Notes under the pieces: model-generated
Told to the model about the DNA's origin: nothing
The model's database searches: none
The model's input: only the letters and a program-made list of their open reading frames with translations
Assembly: GCA_023717605.1 (NCBI GenBank)
Contig: JAMQPH010000451.1
Location: forward strand, 1 to 33,534
Source of the DNA: Pyrinomonadaceae bacterium
Lineage (GTDB): Bacteria > Acidobacteriota > Blastocatellia > Pyrinomonadales > Pyrinomonadaceae
Length of the DNA: 33,534 nt
Direction of reading: 5' to 3'
Made by a program: the position numbers and the translations under genes
Part shown: in pieces, positions 26,338-33,534 of the stretch
Layout: every line of letters starts with the position of its first letter
Position numbering within the stretch: the stretch's first letter is position 1

Positions 26338-27453
26338 TCAGATGCGCATGGGCATCACCACATATTTATACTCATAGTCGCCGCCGTCAGCCGGGCGTAG
26401 TTGAGCTTGGGAGTTTCCGTCTTTGAACTCAAAAGCAACCTTACCGTCTCCCATCACGTTGAGGAAGTCTTGCAAGTATTGCGCGTTAAATCCGATGTCG
26501 GCCTCCTCGCCTGTGTATTCCGCTTGGATTGTCTCGCGAGCTTCTCCCTCCTCGGCGTTCTGCGAGCTGATAACTAACTGATTCGGCTCAAGATGAAATC
26601 GGATTGCGTGCGAACGTTCGTCCGCCATGAGAGCAACCCGGCGAATGGCTTGATTCAGCAGAACACCATCGAACTCAACAGACTTATCGTTGTTCTTGGG
26701 CATTACCATCTCGTAGTTTGGAAACTGCCCATAAAGCATTCGAGAGATTAATAGTCTGGGGCCAACTTCAAAGTAGATATGGTTTTCATCCATCCCTAAA
26801 CTAATCTCAGCGTCAAAACCGGCCGTCAGCTTTGTTAACTCGGCCAAGGTTTTTCGGGGTATTAACGTGTCCAGGGTGTCCCTGTCGCCGTTTTTTGCTA
26901 CCTCTTTCTTTTCCACGTAAGCGAGCCTGTGACCGTCTGTCGTAACCATCCTGGCCCCTGATTTATCCAGGATAAACTTTGCTCCTGAGAGTGTGTATCT
27001 CGATTCTTCCTGCGTTATTGCGAAGATTGTTCGGTCTATTAGCGCTTTCAGAACACTAGCCGAAATCTTTGTAGGTGCAGACTTAAACGTAGGAACCTCC
27101 GGAAATGCATCTCGTCCAACTCCTACCATCTTAAACTTGGACCGATCGCATTTCACGGTAACCCAGTCGTTATCTTCCTTTTTGAAACTCACTGGGGCAT
27201 CGGGAAGCAGTCTGACAATTTCGAAGAGTTTTCTTGCCTGCACGCAGATAGAACCTGGAGCACTAATCTCTTCTGAATCCATATCACAGCGAATGGTTAC
27301 GTCCAGATCCGTTCCAGTGATCCTGATTGTGTTCTCACCGACGGACTCGATCAGAATATTTGAAAGAACCGGGATGGTGTTCTTCTTCTCCACCACTCCC
27401 TGAACAAAACCAAGTTCTTTTTGAAGGTTCTGTTTACTAACAACGAACTGCAT
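26338..27453 (-). CDS. dnaN: DNA polymerase III sliding clamp (beta subunit)
   Basis: The 371-residue protein is full-length DnaN: MQFVVSKQNLQKELGFVQGVVEKK, IRITGTDLDVTI and QARKLFEIVRLLP. Further on come SRYTLSGAKFILDKSGARMVTTDGHRLA and the C-terminal YEYKYVVMPMRI. It forms the dimeric ring that tethers polymerase to DNA. AAGGAG lies about 10 bases before the ATG at 27451-27453. The 347-base gap upstream, before dnaA, holds the proposed origin. Confidence 0.97.
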   Translation of the reverse strand: MQFVVSKQNLQKELGFVQGVVEKKNTIPVLSNILIESVGENTIRITGTDLDVTIRCDMDSEEISAPGSICVQARKLFEIVRLLPDAPVSFKKEDNDWVTVKCDRSKFKMVGVGRDAFPEVPTFKSAPTKISASVLKALIDRTIFAITQEESRYTLSGAKFILDKSGARMVTTDGHRLAYVEKKEVAKNGDRDTLDTLIPRKTLAELTKLTAGFDAEISLGMDENHIYFEVGPRLLISRMLYGQFPNYEMVMPKNNDKSVEFDGVLLNQAIRRVALMADERSHAIRFHLEPNQLVISSQNAEEGEARETIQAEYTGEEADIGFNAQYLQDFLNVMGDGKVAFEFKDGNSQAQLRPADGGDYEYKYVVMPMRI

Positions 27454-27800
27454 GACTTACACTCTCCTTAATCGTTTGAATGCCTTCAGTATCTCTTGCC
27501 TTGAAGAATACTGCTTCTGTTAACTAGAAAGCACTGTCTTTAATTCTAGTAGTAGTAATAGTGCCCTGTTGATTTGAGGAAAACTAACTAAACTTTTTAG
27601 ACTCAGTAGTTTCAACTCCACAGGGGCTGTGAATTAGGAGCCCTTCGAGGGACTCCAAGCTGTAGAAAAAAATTCAAACAGTCCGCACCTCCAAATTCTC
27701 ACCGACAACCAACCGAAGGCCTGTGACATTCGGTTACATAGTAGCTGTTTCCTTTATCTGACCGCCGTTAGACCGGACAATCCTGTGAAAAAGTGCGCCT
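27454..27800. other. Proposed oriC unwinding region between dnaA and dnaN
   Basis: This gap has no gene. At 27547-27561 the plus strand reads TAG-TAG-TAG-TAA-TAG, five triplets in a row. In the dnaA-dnaN coding direction this is TACTAC-type, as in the DnaA-trio element of Bacillus subtilis. A GC-rich patch (GTGCCC, 27561-27566) and a degenerate DnaA-box-like TGTTGATTT (27567-27575) adjoin it, in the expected order. Further box-like sites are at 27614-27622, 27661-27669 and 27784-27792. AT-rich sequence follows on the dnaN side. Hairpins occur at 27619-27631 and 27637-27656. None of the boxes is a perfect TTATCCACA. Confidence 0.65.
27637..27656 (-). terminator. Hairpin in the dnaA-dnaN gap
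   Basis: GGAG-CCCT and AGGG-CTCC pair around a short TTCG-type loop, with one internal mismatch. It lacks a strong T-run on the minus strand, so it may be an origin hairpin rather than a dnaA terminator. The call is weak. Confidence 0.35.
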
Positions 27801-29246
27801 TCATTTCTCAATTCTCTCAGAAAGCTCGTTGACGAGATTGTGAAGACTGGAGTCTTTGGCCTTTAGAGATTCGATTTTAGCAAACGAGTGAATTACGGTT
27901 GTATGGTGCTTACCACCGAAGGCTCGCCCAATCTCTGGATAACTATGTTTTGTTAGCTTCTTACAAAGATACATCGCGATCTGCCGAGGACGAGAGAATT
28001 GGCGGGCATTGCTCTTTGAGATTAGTTCGTCGACTCTCATCTTGAAGTTGTTAGCCACGACTTTTTGAATTTGCTGAATCGTAATTACCCCTGATTCCTC
28101 TTCACCAGCGATGTTGCGAACCGCGTCTTGTGCCAAGACCTTTGAGATTTTATCCCCGCGCAAGGAAGAGATGGCAATGAGACGCACAAGAGAGCCTTCA
28201 AGTTCGCGAACGTTGTTCTTGACTCGTGTGGCGATAAACAGGGCGACATCGTCGGGGATTGTCACCCCCATGATCTCGGCTTTTCGGTTGATGATCGCAA
28301 CCTTCGTTTCAAGATCTGGAGGTTCGATGTCCGCGATAAGTCCCCACTCGAAGCGGGAATGCAATCTTTCTTCAAGCGTAGGGATCTCTCGCGGAGGGCA
28401 GTCGGAACTGATAACTATTTGCTTCTGTTGGTCGTACAGAGAATTAAATGTATGAAAGAACTCTTCCTGAGTACGCTCCTTTCCAGCCATGAACTGGACG
28501 TCATCTATCAGGAGGACATCGACGGATCTGTACTTTTCGCGGAAACCATGCGTCTTGTCATAACGAATGGCGCTAATTAACTCATTCATGAACTTCTCTG
28601 ACGATAAATAGCACAGCTTCAGATGAGGGTTATATTCCTTAATCGCTTGACCGCAAGCATGCATGAGGTGGGTCTTGCCCAACCCGACTCCGCCATAAAT
28701 AAACAAAGGGTTATAGGTTCTGCCAGGGGCCTCCGCTACCGCCAACGATGCCGCGTGAGCAAACTGATTGCAGGAACCGACAACAAAGCTGTCGTAAGTG
28801 TACCTGGAGTTGAGAGACGGCTCAGGAACAGCGCTTAAAGGGGCACGGGCAACCGCGGTAGCAAAGCGGGATGACTCGCGTTCGATTTTGAATGCGGCAG
28901 GTACACCGGATCCAGTCGTGGAAGCGAGTTGGCCCACCAGATCGTTCACGACTGTATTTGGATCAGTAACGAGTTGAGGCGCTTCGTTTGTTACTTCCCA
29001 ACGAATGTTATATCCGCCTAGGTTCACTTCTGATAAAGACTGGTCCAATAGTTCGGAATAGTTGTGCGTTACCCAATCTCTAACGACTTGATTGGGCGCG
29101 CAAAGTCGGACTACATAGCCAACTCTGTCGACTCCTCGAAACTCAATCGAATTGAACCATGTTTCTATAGTCTCCCCGTTGAGCTTCTTTCTGATGGATT
29201 CAAGAACGCCATCCCACACAGTGTCTTCGAAAGTCACACCAGTCAT
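27801..29246 (-). CDS. dnaA: Chromosomal replication initiator DnaA
   Basis: The 481-residue protein is standard DnaA. Domain I is TFEDTVWDGVLESIRKKL, followed by a variable linker. Domain III is the AAA+ ATPase with Walker A GGVGLGKTH and Walker B LLIDDVQF. Domain IV has the DNA-binding signature IGRAFGGKHHTTVIHSF. It binds DnaA boxes and opens the origin. I chose the ATG at 29244-29246 (MTGVTFED) because AGGTGG precedes it and homologues start here; an open frame extends upstream to 29354 but encodes unfamiliar residues. It is followed by the proposed oriC and dnaN. Confidence 0.96.
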   Translation of the reverse strand: MTGVTFEDTVWDGVLESIRKKLNGETIETWFNSIEFRGVDRVGYVVRLCAPNQVVRDWVTHNYSELLDQSLSEVNLGGYNIRWEVTNEAPQLVTDPNTVVNDLVGQLASTTGSGVPAAFKIERESSRFATAVARAPLSAVPEPSLNSRYTYDSFVVGSCNQFAHAASLAVAEAPGRTYNPLFIYGGVGLGKTHLMHACGQAIKEYNPHLKLCYLSSEKFMNELISAIRYDKTHGFREKYRSVDVLLIDDVQFMAGKERTQEEFFHTFNSLYDQQKQIVISSDCPPREIPTLEERLHSRFEWGLIADIEPPDLETKVAIINRKAEIMGVTIPDDVALFIATRVKNNVRELEGSLVRLIAISSLRGDKISKVLAQDAVRNIAGEEESGVITIQQIQKVVANNFKMRVDELISKSNARQFSRPRQIAMYLCKKLTKHSYPEIGRAFGGKHHTTVIHSFAKIESLKAKDSSLHNLVNELSERIEK

Positions 29247-29346
29247 TCCACCTGCAGCTTTCTTTTGTACAGTAGACCTGACACCAAGGAGTGGCAAACA
29301 GCGCTTGCGGTAGAGGTTGCGAGCTTCCCCTTGACTACCGCAGGTT

Positions 29347-29380
29347 TTTTCCACAGGATTTTCCTCAGCTCTGTGGAAAA
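29347..29380. promoter_or_regulatory. Pair of inverted DnaA boxes upstream of dnaA
   Basis: TTTTCCACA on the plus strand (29347-29355) and its exact reverse complement TGTGGAAAA (29372-29380) each differ by one base from the TTATCCACA consensus. They lie about 100 bases before the dnaA start, downstream of a possible -10. They could mediate autorepression or form the second half of a bipartite origin. Confidence 0.65.
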
Positions 29381-29691
29381 TAACCCAACCTTAAGGTGAT
29401 GGTTTAAGTATATGCTTATCAACTACTTAGCGAGAGTTGTTACTCAGGAACTGGGAGACTAACACACAGTTCGTAAGTGATCAAGCGGGTCATCTGGCAT
29501 AAAACACGTGGTTGGGAAAGGCGCCTCGAAGCAGACCAAAACAGTGCTGTTTTGGGGAATTGGATTTTCCGTGCGTCGCCTGCATACGAAGTTCGGCATC
29601 GGAGTAAGTTCCAGCGAGCAGGCGGTTGACGTCTCCGCTAAGGATCCCTGAGCCGAATTCCTATGGACGCCTCGGAACTTTGTTGCCTTTC

Positions 29692-29720
29692 TTGACATAA
29701 ACGACAGCGGCAGTTAGTCT
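29692..29720 (+). promoter_or_regulatory. Sigma70-type promoter for rpmH
   Basis: A perfect -35 TTGACA (29692-29697) is followed by a 17-base spacer and a weak -10 TAGTCT (29715-29720). The rpmH ATG is 35 bases further on. The -35 and spacing are good; the -10 matches the consensus at only three positions. Confidence 0.55.
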
Positions 29721-29755
29721 TACCGTTTTCGCGCAGGAAGGGAGATTTTAATAAG

Positions 29756-29902
29756 ATGGCTAAGCCCACTTTTCAGCCAAACAACAGGCGTCGAGCCAAG
29801 ACCCATGGCTTTCGCTCCAGAATGGCGAGCAAGAATGGCAGGTTAGTGTTGAAACGGAGGCGTGCCAAGGGGCGAAAGCGTCTCACGCCTTCCCATTACT
29901 AA
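29756..29902 (+). CDS. rpmH: Ribosomal protein L34
   Basis: The 48-residue, strongly basic protein begins [20 protein letters not shown] and continues with SRMASKNGR and [17 protein letters not shown]. This is the L34 pattern over its whole length. It is a small protein of the 50S subunit. GGGAG lies about 10 bases upstream of the ATG. It is followed 10 bases later by rnpA, as in nearly all bacteria. Confidence 0.97.
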   Translation: MAKPTFQPNNRRRAKTHGFRSRMASKNGRLVLKRRRAKGRKRLTPSHY

Positions 29903-29912
29903 CTGTCGCTTT

Positions 29913-30287
29913 ATGCAAAACAACCTTCGCGGTAGCAACGATTTTCAGCGGGTTTATCGAACCGGAAGGCGTTACGAGGGCCATCTCCTGACGGTCTTTG
30001 TGCTACCGAATTCCCTAACACAACATCGCCTGGGGATCACTGCTTCGCGAAAGGCGCTGGGCAAGGCAGTCGATCGGAACCGGGCCAAACGTTTGCTTCG
30101 CGAGGCCTTTAGGCTGACGAAACCGCGCCTGGATCGATTGAAGAAGAGATACGATTGGGTACTGAACGCCAGGAAGTCACTATTGTCCCTTGAGAGTCGA
30201 CGGCCGTCTTATGAGTTTGAACAGATGATCGCTCGAGTGGAGCGCGAAGAAGCAGCCGACTCTGTGGTTGAAGCACAGCTGGTGTGA
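29913..30287 (+). CDS. rnpA: Ribonuclease P protein component
   Basis: The 124-residue basic protein has the RNase P signature [18 protein letters not shown] and the preceding [13 protein letters not shown] strand. It binds the RNase P RNA and helps process tRNA 5' ends. The start is uncertain: ATG 29913 has no clear ribosome site, while an in-frame GTG at 29862 inside rpmH has GGAGG almost touching it. The ATG places [18 protein letters not shown] at the normal N-terminus. Its stop overlaps the yidD start by four bases. Confidence 0.93.
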   Translation: MQNNLRGSNDFQRVYRTGRRYEGHLLTVFVLPNSLTQHRLGITASRKALGKAVDRNRAKRLLREAFRLTKPRLDRLKKRYDWVLNARKSLLSLESRRPSYEFEQMIARVEREEAADSVVEAQLV

Positions 30288-30493
30288 AGATAATTCTAAT
30301 TTCATTCCTAAGGTTTTATAAACTAGCTCTGTCGCCTCTGCTTCCGCCTGCTTGTAGATTCACACCTTCCTGTTCAGTGTATGCCATGGAGGCCATTGAT
30401 CGTTATGGAGCGCTCCGTGGAAGTTCGCTCGCGCTAAGAAGGTTATTGCGCTGCCATCCCTTCAATCCCGGTGGGTATGATCCTTTGCAGTAA
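30284..30493 (+). CDS. yidD: Membrane protein insertion efficiency factor YidD
   Basis: The 69-residue protein has the YidD core: [35 protein letters not shown] ends in [16 protein letters not shown], with its three conserved Cys. It is thought to assist YidC-dependent membrane insertion at the inner membrane. The GTG start overlaps the rnpA stop in GTGA, giving translational coupling. Confidence 0.96.
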   Translation: MKIILISFLRFYKLALSPLLPPACRFTPSCSVYAMEAIDRYGALRGSSLALRRLLRCHPFNPGGYDPLQ

Positions 30494-30534
30494 GATCGTT
30501 CGCGAAAGGATGGACGCGTCCCCTTCTAACTAAG

Positions 30535-32373
30535 ATGCAACAGAAGCGTTTGATACTGGCATTATTGATTTCCACGGCGATCCTTTTTTCGTGGAGCTAT
30601 CTCTTCCCTGGAAAACCTCCCACTCAGGATAAGCCTGCGGAGACCTTGCCGGCCGCTTCACCCATTGCGACGCCTGCAACTCCCACTGGAAGTCTGGCGC
30701 CAGCGGCACCTAATCAACCTTCGGCTGCTGAGGCTGCTCCGCACGTAGGCCGCCGAACCGTGCGGATTAAGACCCCTCTTTACGAGGCGAAGCTGGATAG
30801 CCTCGGCTCCGAAGTAGTTAGCTGGATTATCAGGAAGAATAAGGACAGCGGCCATGATATCTATTCCGTAGCTTCAGATAAGGTAAAGAAGGTGCCGTTG
30901 GAGTTGGTTTCGACCGAAGGACTAAAGCGCCAACCGCGCGAAGCCCCTCTGCAGATCATTACCGGCGATAGCGCTCTCGACACGCTTCTAGCCATGACGA
31001 ACTACCAGGTCGAGGGAGTAGACACCCCAGAAGGCGATGTTCAGATCACACTCAGTGCGAATGAAAAAAGGTCGATCACCTTTCTGATTCGTGACACCGG
31101 AACGGGATTAAGCGTCACGAAAAAGATTACTTTCGATGCGGAACGGTATAGCACTGACTTAGAAGTAATGGTCAAACGCGGCGACCTGGTCATTCCTCAA
31201 GTTAAGCTCAAAATAGGGCCTAGCGTTGGCGATCAAGGAATCAAACACTACACGTTTTATTCGGTAGCACCTGAAGCAATCGCGGCGGTTGGGGATAATG
31301 TCGAGCGCCATGCTGCGGCAGCAATCAACGCTAACAAAAGCAGCCCGGATCGCATGGGCCTTGCAGGACCAGTTGATTGGGCAGGAGTAGGCGACACCTA
31401 CTTCGCGATGGTGGCGATACCTTCGAAGAGATTAGACGGTGTTGAGTACCGCACGGTCCAATATAACCATAAGACCAATGGGTCACAAGAGAGCAGATAC
31501 CTGGTTTCGGCTTTGGTACCGATCCCCAGCGATGGGTCGAAGAGTGCACTGTATGTGGGGCCTAAGGACCACTACATTTTGACTGGCGCCGGCGAGAAGA
31601 TTCAAGCGTCCGTTGGAAGAAATGTTGATCTTGAAGGCCTGATCGATTATGGCTGGTTCAGTTGGCTGTCGCGTCCTATTGCTGTTCCTATTCTAAAAGC
31701 CATTCGGTTTTTACATCAGCTGACCGGTAGTTACGGTCTCGCAATCATTCTCTTTACCATCGTTATCTACTCACTCTTTTTTCCTCTCAAATGGCGCTCC
31801 TCCAAGGCGATGAAGAAGGCTCAGAAGCTAGCGCCTAAAATGAAGGAGCTGCAAGAGAAGATCAAGGGAATGAAACAGAACGATCCGCGATTGAAGGATC
31901 TCCAGATGGAGCAGTTGCGTCTGATGAAAGAAGGCAATCCGCTGGGAGGCTGCTTGCCTCTGCTCATTCAGATGCCCTTTCTCTTTGCACTTTACCGCGC
32001 GATCACGATCTCTCTCGATTTTCGCCAGGCAAGTTTCCTTTGGCTGCCAGATCTTTCGGCCGGCGATCCCATCCATGTACTCGAGTTTCTGATGGCCGGC
32101 ACGATGATCGTTCTGCAGTTGATTACGCCGGCACCTTCGGCAGATCCTCTGCAACGAAAAATGATGGCCATCGGGATGCCGTTATTTATGCTGTACGTTT
32201 TATGGGGCGCGCCATCGGGGTTGTTACTTTACTGGTTGGTAGGAAACATTGTAGGTTTCAGCCAGCAGTTTCTGATAAATCACCTGACTAAGTCCGAGGG
32301 CGATCAAGAGTCCCCTCCGGAAAAGCGACCGCCGCCAGGATCGACAAAGAAACTAGCAACGTCCAAGGCGTAA
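30535..32373 (+). CDS. yidC: Membrane protein insertase YidC
   Basis: The 612-residue protein has an N-terminal membrane anchor (LILALLISTAILFSWSYLF). A Pro/Ala-rich linker follows, then a large periplasmic beta-sandwich domain (about 75-390). The conserved five-helix insertase core follows, with GLAIILFTIVIYSLFFPLKWRSS, a charged coiled-coil hairpin (KAQKLAPKMKELQEKIKG), NPLGGCLPLLIQMPFLFALYRAI and a final membrane helix ending in a basic tail. It inserts inner-membrane proteins alone or with Sec. The length is typical of Gram-negative YidC with the P1 domain. It is followed eight bases later by jag. Confidence 0.96.
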   Translation: MQQKRLILALLISTAILFSWSYLFPGKPPTQDKPAETLPAASPIATPATPTGSLAPAAPNQPSAAEAAPHVGRRTVRIKTPLYEAKLDSLGSEVVSWIIRKNKDSGHDIYSVASDKVKKVPLELVSTEGLKRQPREAPLQIITGDSALDTLLAMTNYQVEGVDTPEGDVQITLSANEKRSITFLIRDTGTGLSVTKKITFDAERYSTDLEVMVKRGDLVIPQVKLKIGPSVGDQGIKHYTFYSVAPEAIAAVGDNVERHAAAAINANKSSPDRMGLAGPVDWAGVGDTYFAMVAIPSKRLDGVEYRTVQYNHKTNGSQESRYLVSALVPIPSDGSKSALYVGPKDHYILTGAGEKIQASVGRNVDLEGLIDYGWFSWLSRPIAVPILKAIRFLHQLTGSYGLAIILFTIVIYSLFFPLKWRSSKAMKKAQKLAPKMKELQEKIKGMKQNDPRLKDLQMEQLRLMKEGNPLGGCLPLLIQMPFLFALYRAITISLDFRQASFLWLPDLSAGDPIHVLEFLMAGTMIVLQLITPAPSADPLQRKMMAIGMPLFMLYVLWGAPSGLLLYWLVGNIVGFSQQFLINHLTKSEGDQESPPEKRPPPGSTKKLATSKA

Positions 32374-32381
32374 GAGTTTAG

Positions 32382-32867
32382 ATGCATTCGTGGAGTTCAA
32401 CGGAGATGAGTGAGACTTGTGAACGAGCGGGGAATTTTCTTCAGTCCGTCCTGGAAAAAGCTGGCTTTGCGCTTGAGGTATCGGCTGAGCAGACTGAGGA
32501 TCGGTGCATGCTGAACCTGGATGGCAGGGATGCAGAGTTGCTTCAGTTCGAGAGTGGAGAACTGTTGGAGGCGTTGCAACACCTCGTTAACCAGGCCTTT
32601 GGAAGAAGTCTGCCAGCCGGCCAACGAATCGTCTGCGATGTTCACGGGTTCCGCGCCACCAGGGAAACCGAACTTCGAGCGATGGCCATGCACGCTGCGG
32701 CTCAGGTTCGAGCAACCGGAGCAGTTTTCACTTTCGGCTCGATGAATGCGCAGGAACGGAGAGTGATTCACGTTACCCTGGCCGAAAGCGAAGATCTGCA
32801 AACGGAATCAGTAGGGGAAGGCCCAGACCGTAAGCTTCGCGTCGGTTTAAAGAAGAGCAGCACGTAA
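32382..32867 (+). CDS. jag: KH-R3H RNA-binding protein Jag/KhpB-like
   Basis: The 161-residue protein has a KH-like region (about residues 38-90, with LNLDGRDAELLQFESGELLEALQHLVNQ) and a C-terminal R3H domain (ELRAMAMHAAAQVRATGAVFTFGSMNAQERRVIHVTL). It lacks the N-terminal Jag_N domain found in many Firmicutes homologues, which is common outside that phylum. It is a single-stranded nucleic-acid-binding protein, known in some bacteria to act with KhpA on RNA and cell division. The start is ATG 32382 with AAGAG upstream; an internal ATG at 32406 is possible. Position between yidC and mnmE is classic. Confidence 0.9.
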   Translation: MHSWSSTEMSETCERAGNFLQSVLEKAGFALEVSAEQTEDRCMLNLDGRDAELLQFESGELLEALQHLVNQAFGRSLPAGQRIVCDVHGFRATRETELRAMAMHAAAQVRATGAVFTFGSMNAQERRVIHVTLAESEDLQTESVGEGPDRKLRVGLKKSST

Positions 32868-32912
32868 TTTGGACATTCTTCAACATAGCACCTGACCACG
32901 GGATGAGCAGTA

Positions 32913-33534
32913 ATGGACACGATCGTCGCATTGGGGACGCCCGCCGGCCGCAGCGCCATCGGCGTCATCCGACTGAGTGGGCCAGACTCACTCGCAATCG
33001 TTAGATCCGTCGTTGGTGACAATCGTTTCAAACCGGAACCCTCACAGTCTGTTCTAAGAAGTATCCGGTGCAACGGTTCTAATTCGATCCTCGACAGAGC
33101 TCTTCTAACCTATTTCTCAGCACCCAACTCATACACAGGCGAGGACGTGGTTGAGATCAGTTGCCATGGCTCCCCGGTCATTCTGCGGCAGGTAGTTGAT
33201 CTCACTCTGGGGTTGGGCGCTCGTCTGGCTGGTCCAGGCGAGTTCACATTGCGTGCGCTGAGTAACGGAAAGTTAGACCTGAGCCAGGCTGAAGCGATTC
33301 GCGACTTGATCAATGCGCAGACCGAAGCGGCAGCGCAGCAAGCGCTTCGTCAGCTGATGGGGGAACTATCGGCGCGACTTCAGGGACCTCAGCAAAAGTT
33401 GATCCAGACAATAGTTCAACTCGAGTCGGCCTTGGAGTTCGTTGAGGATGACCTGCCGCAGCTAAAGAAGGAGCAGATCGCGGGAGAATTAGCAGATGTT
33501 GCCACCGACCTTGATAGGCTTAGTTCGACATTCG
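32913..33534 (+). CDS. mnmE: tRNA modification GTPase MnmE, N-terminal part (partial)
   Basis: The frame runs off the right edge after about 207 residues. The N-terminal formyl-THF-binding domain is clear: MDTIVALGTPAGRSAIGVIRLSG, FSAPNSYTGEDVVEISCHGS, and AGPGEFTLRALSNGKLDLSQAEA. The helical domain begins with IRDLINAQTEAAAQQAL. The GTPase domain lies outside the window. With MnmG it modifies the wobble uridine of some tRNAs. ATG 32913 is preceded by GGATGAG. It closes the rpmH-rnpA-yidD-yidC-jag-mnmE cluster. Confidence 0.96.
   Translation, partial: MDTIVALGTPAGRSAIGVIRLSGPDSLAIVRSVVGDNRFKPEPSQSVLRSIRCNGSNSILDRALLTYFSAPNSYTGEDVVEISCHGSPVILRQVVDLTLGLGARLAGPGEFTLRALSNGKLDLSQAEAIRDLINAQTEAAAQQALRQLMGELSARLQGPQQKLIQTIVQLESALEFVEDDLPQLKKEQIAGELADVATDLDRLSSTF

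Larger units (their letters stand above)
29247..29755. promoter_or_regulatory. dnaA-rpmH divergent intergenic region
   Basis: These 509 bases separate two divergent core operons. They contain two inverted DnaA boxes (29347-29380), an AT-rich stretch with TTATCAACT (29416-29424, two mismatches to the box), a possible dnaA -10 (TATACT on the minus strand, 29407-29412) lacking a clear -35, and the rpmH promoter (29692-29720). I see no convincing gene. Confidence 0.6.

Noticed and set aside
29459-29698. A 79-codon minus-strand frame in the dnaA-rpmH gap
   Set aside because: It has no recognisable domain and no ribosome site I would trust, and it overlaps the -35 of the rpmH promoter.

Overview
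The window looks like a chromosomal replication-origin region from an acidobacterium, most likely class Blastocatellia. The grounds are a DUF4214 C-terminus, an Oar-like TonB-dependent receptor with an N-terminal carboxypeptidase-regulatory-like domain, moderate GC content, and a dnaA/dnaN/recF/gyrB block back to back with rpmH/rnpA/yidD/yidC/jag/mnmE. The taxonomic call is inference. No rRNA, tRNA, CRISPR array, transposase or phage gene was found.

Layout. 1-5.0 kb: the tail of a DUF4214 protein, then a minus-strand GNAT acetyltransferase, a secreted protein of unknown function and a large outer-membrane receptor. 5.2-9.1 kb: a D-2-hydroxyacid dehydrogenase, a 400-bp palindromic non-coding stretch, a cytoplasmic subtilase with a zinc-knuckle-like N-terminus plus a small companion, and a small protein of unknown function. 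9.3-11.5 kb: a sulfite-oxidase-like molybdoenzyme followed closely by a NUDIX-metallo-beta-lactamase fusion. 11.7-15.1 kb: a MoxR/ChlI-type AAA+ ATPase and its VWA partner, separated by a GxxExxY (PD-(D/E)XK-like) gene enclosed in inverted repeats. 15.2-22.5 kb: a hybrid histidine kinase directly abutting an alpha/beta hydrolase, then a hotdog thioesterase, pdxH, a geranylgeranyl-reductase-family flavoprotein and a MEMO/LigB-AMMECR1 fusion. 22.5-29.2 kb, minus strand: gyrB, recF, dnaN, dnaA. 29.7-33.5 kb, plus strand: rpmH, rnpA, yidD, yidC, jag and the start of mnmE.

The genes on either side of dnaA diverge, as expected at an origin. The dnaA-dnaN gap carries a run of TAG-type triplets in the orientation of the Bacillus subtilis DnaA-trio element, next to a GC-rich patch and degenerate DnaA-box-like sites. 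The dnaA upstream region carries two inverted TTTTCCACA boxes. This suggests a bipartite origin with the unwinding site between dnaA and dnaN.

The most unusual signal is a set of intergenic inverted repeats whose arms are short tandem units. One family (10-bp unit around CGCGGAT) occurs twice: once as an almost empty hairpin at 248-354, and once as a 600-bp unit enclosing the GxxExxY predicted-nuclease gene at 13135-13734. The second copy splits the AAA+/VWA pair. Two further intergenic elements (8508-8618 and 9121-9300) have the same architecture with unrelated arm sequences. I propose the GxxExxY unit as a possible small non-transposase mobile element with full and hollow copies.
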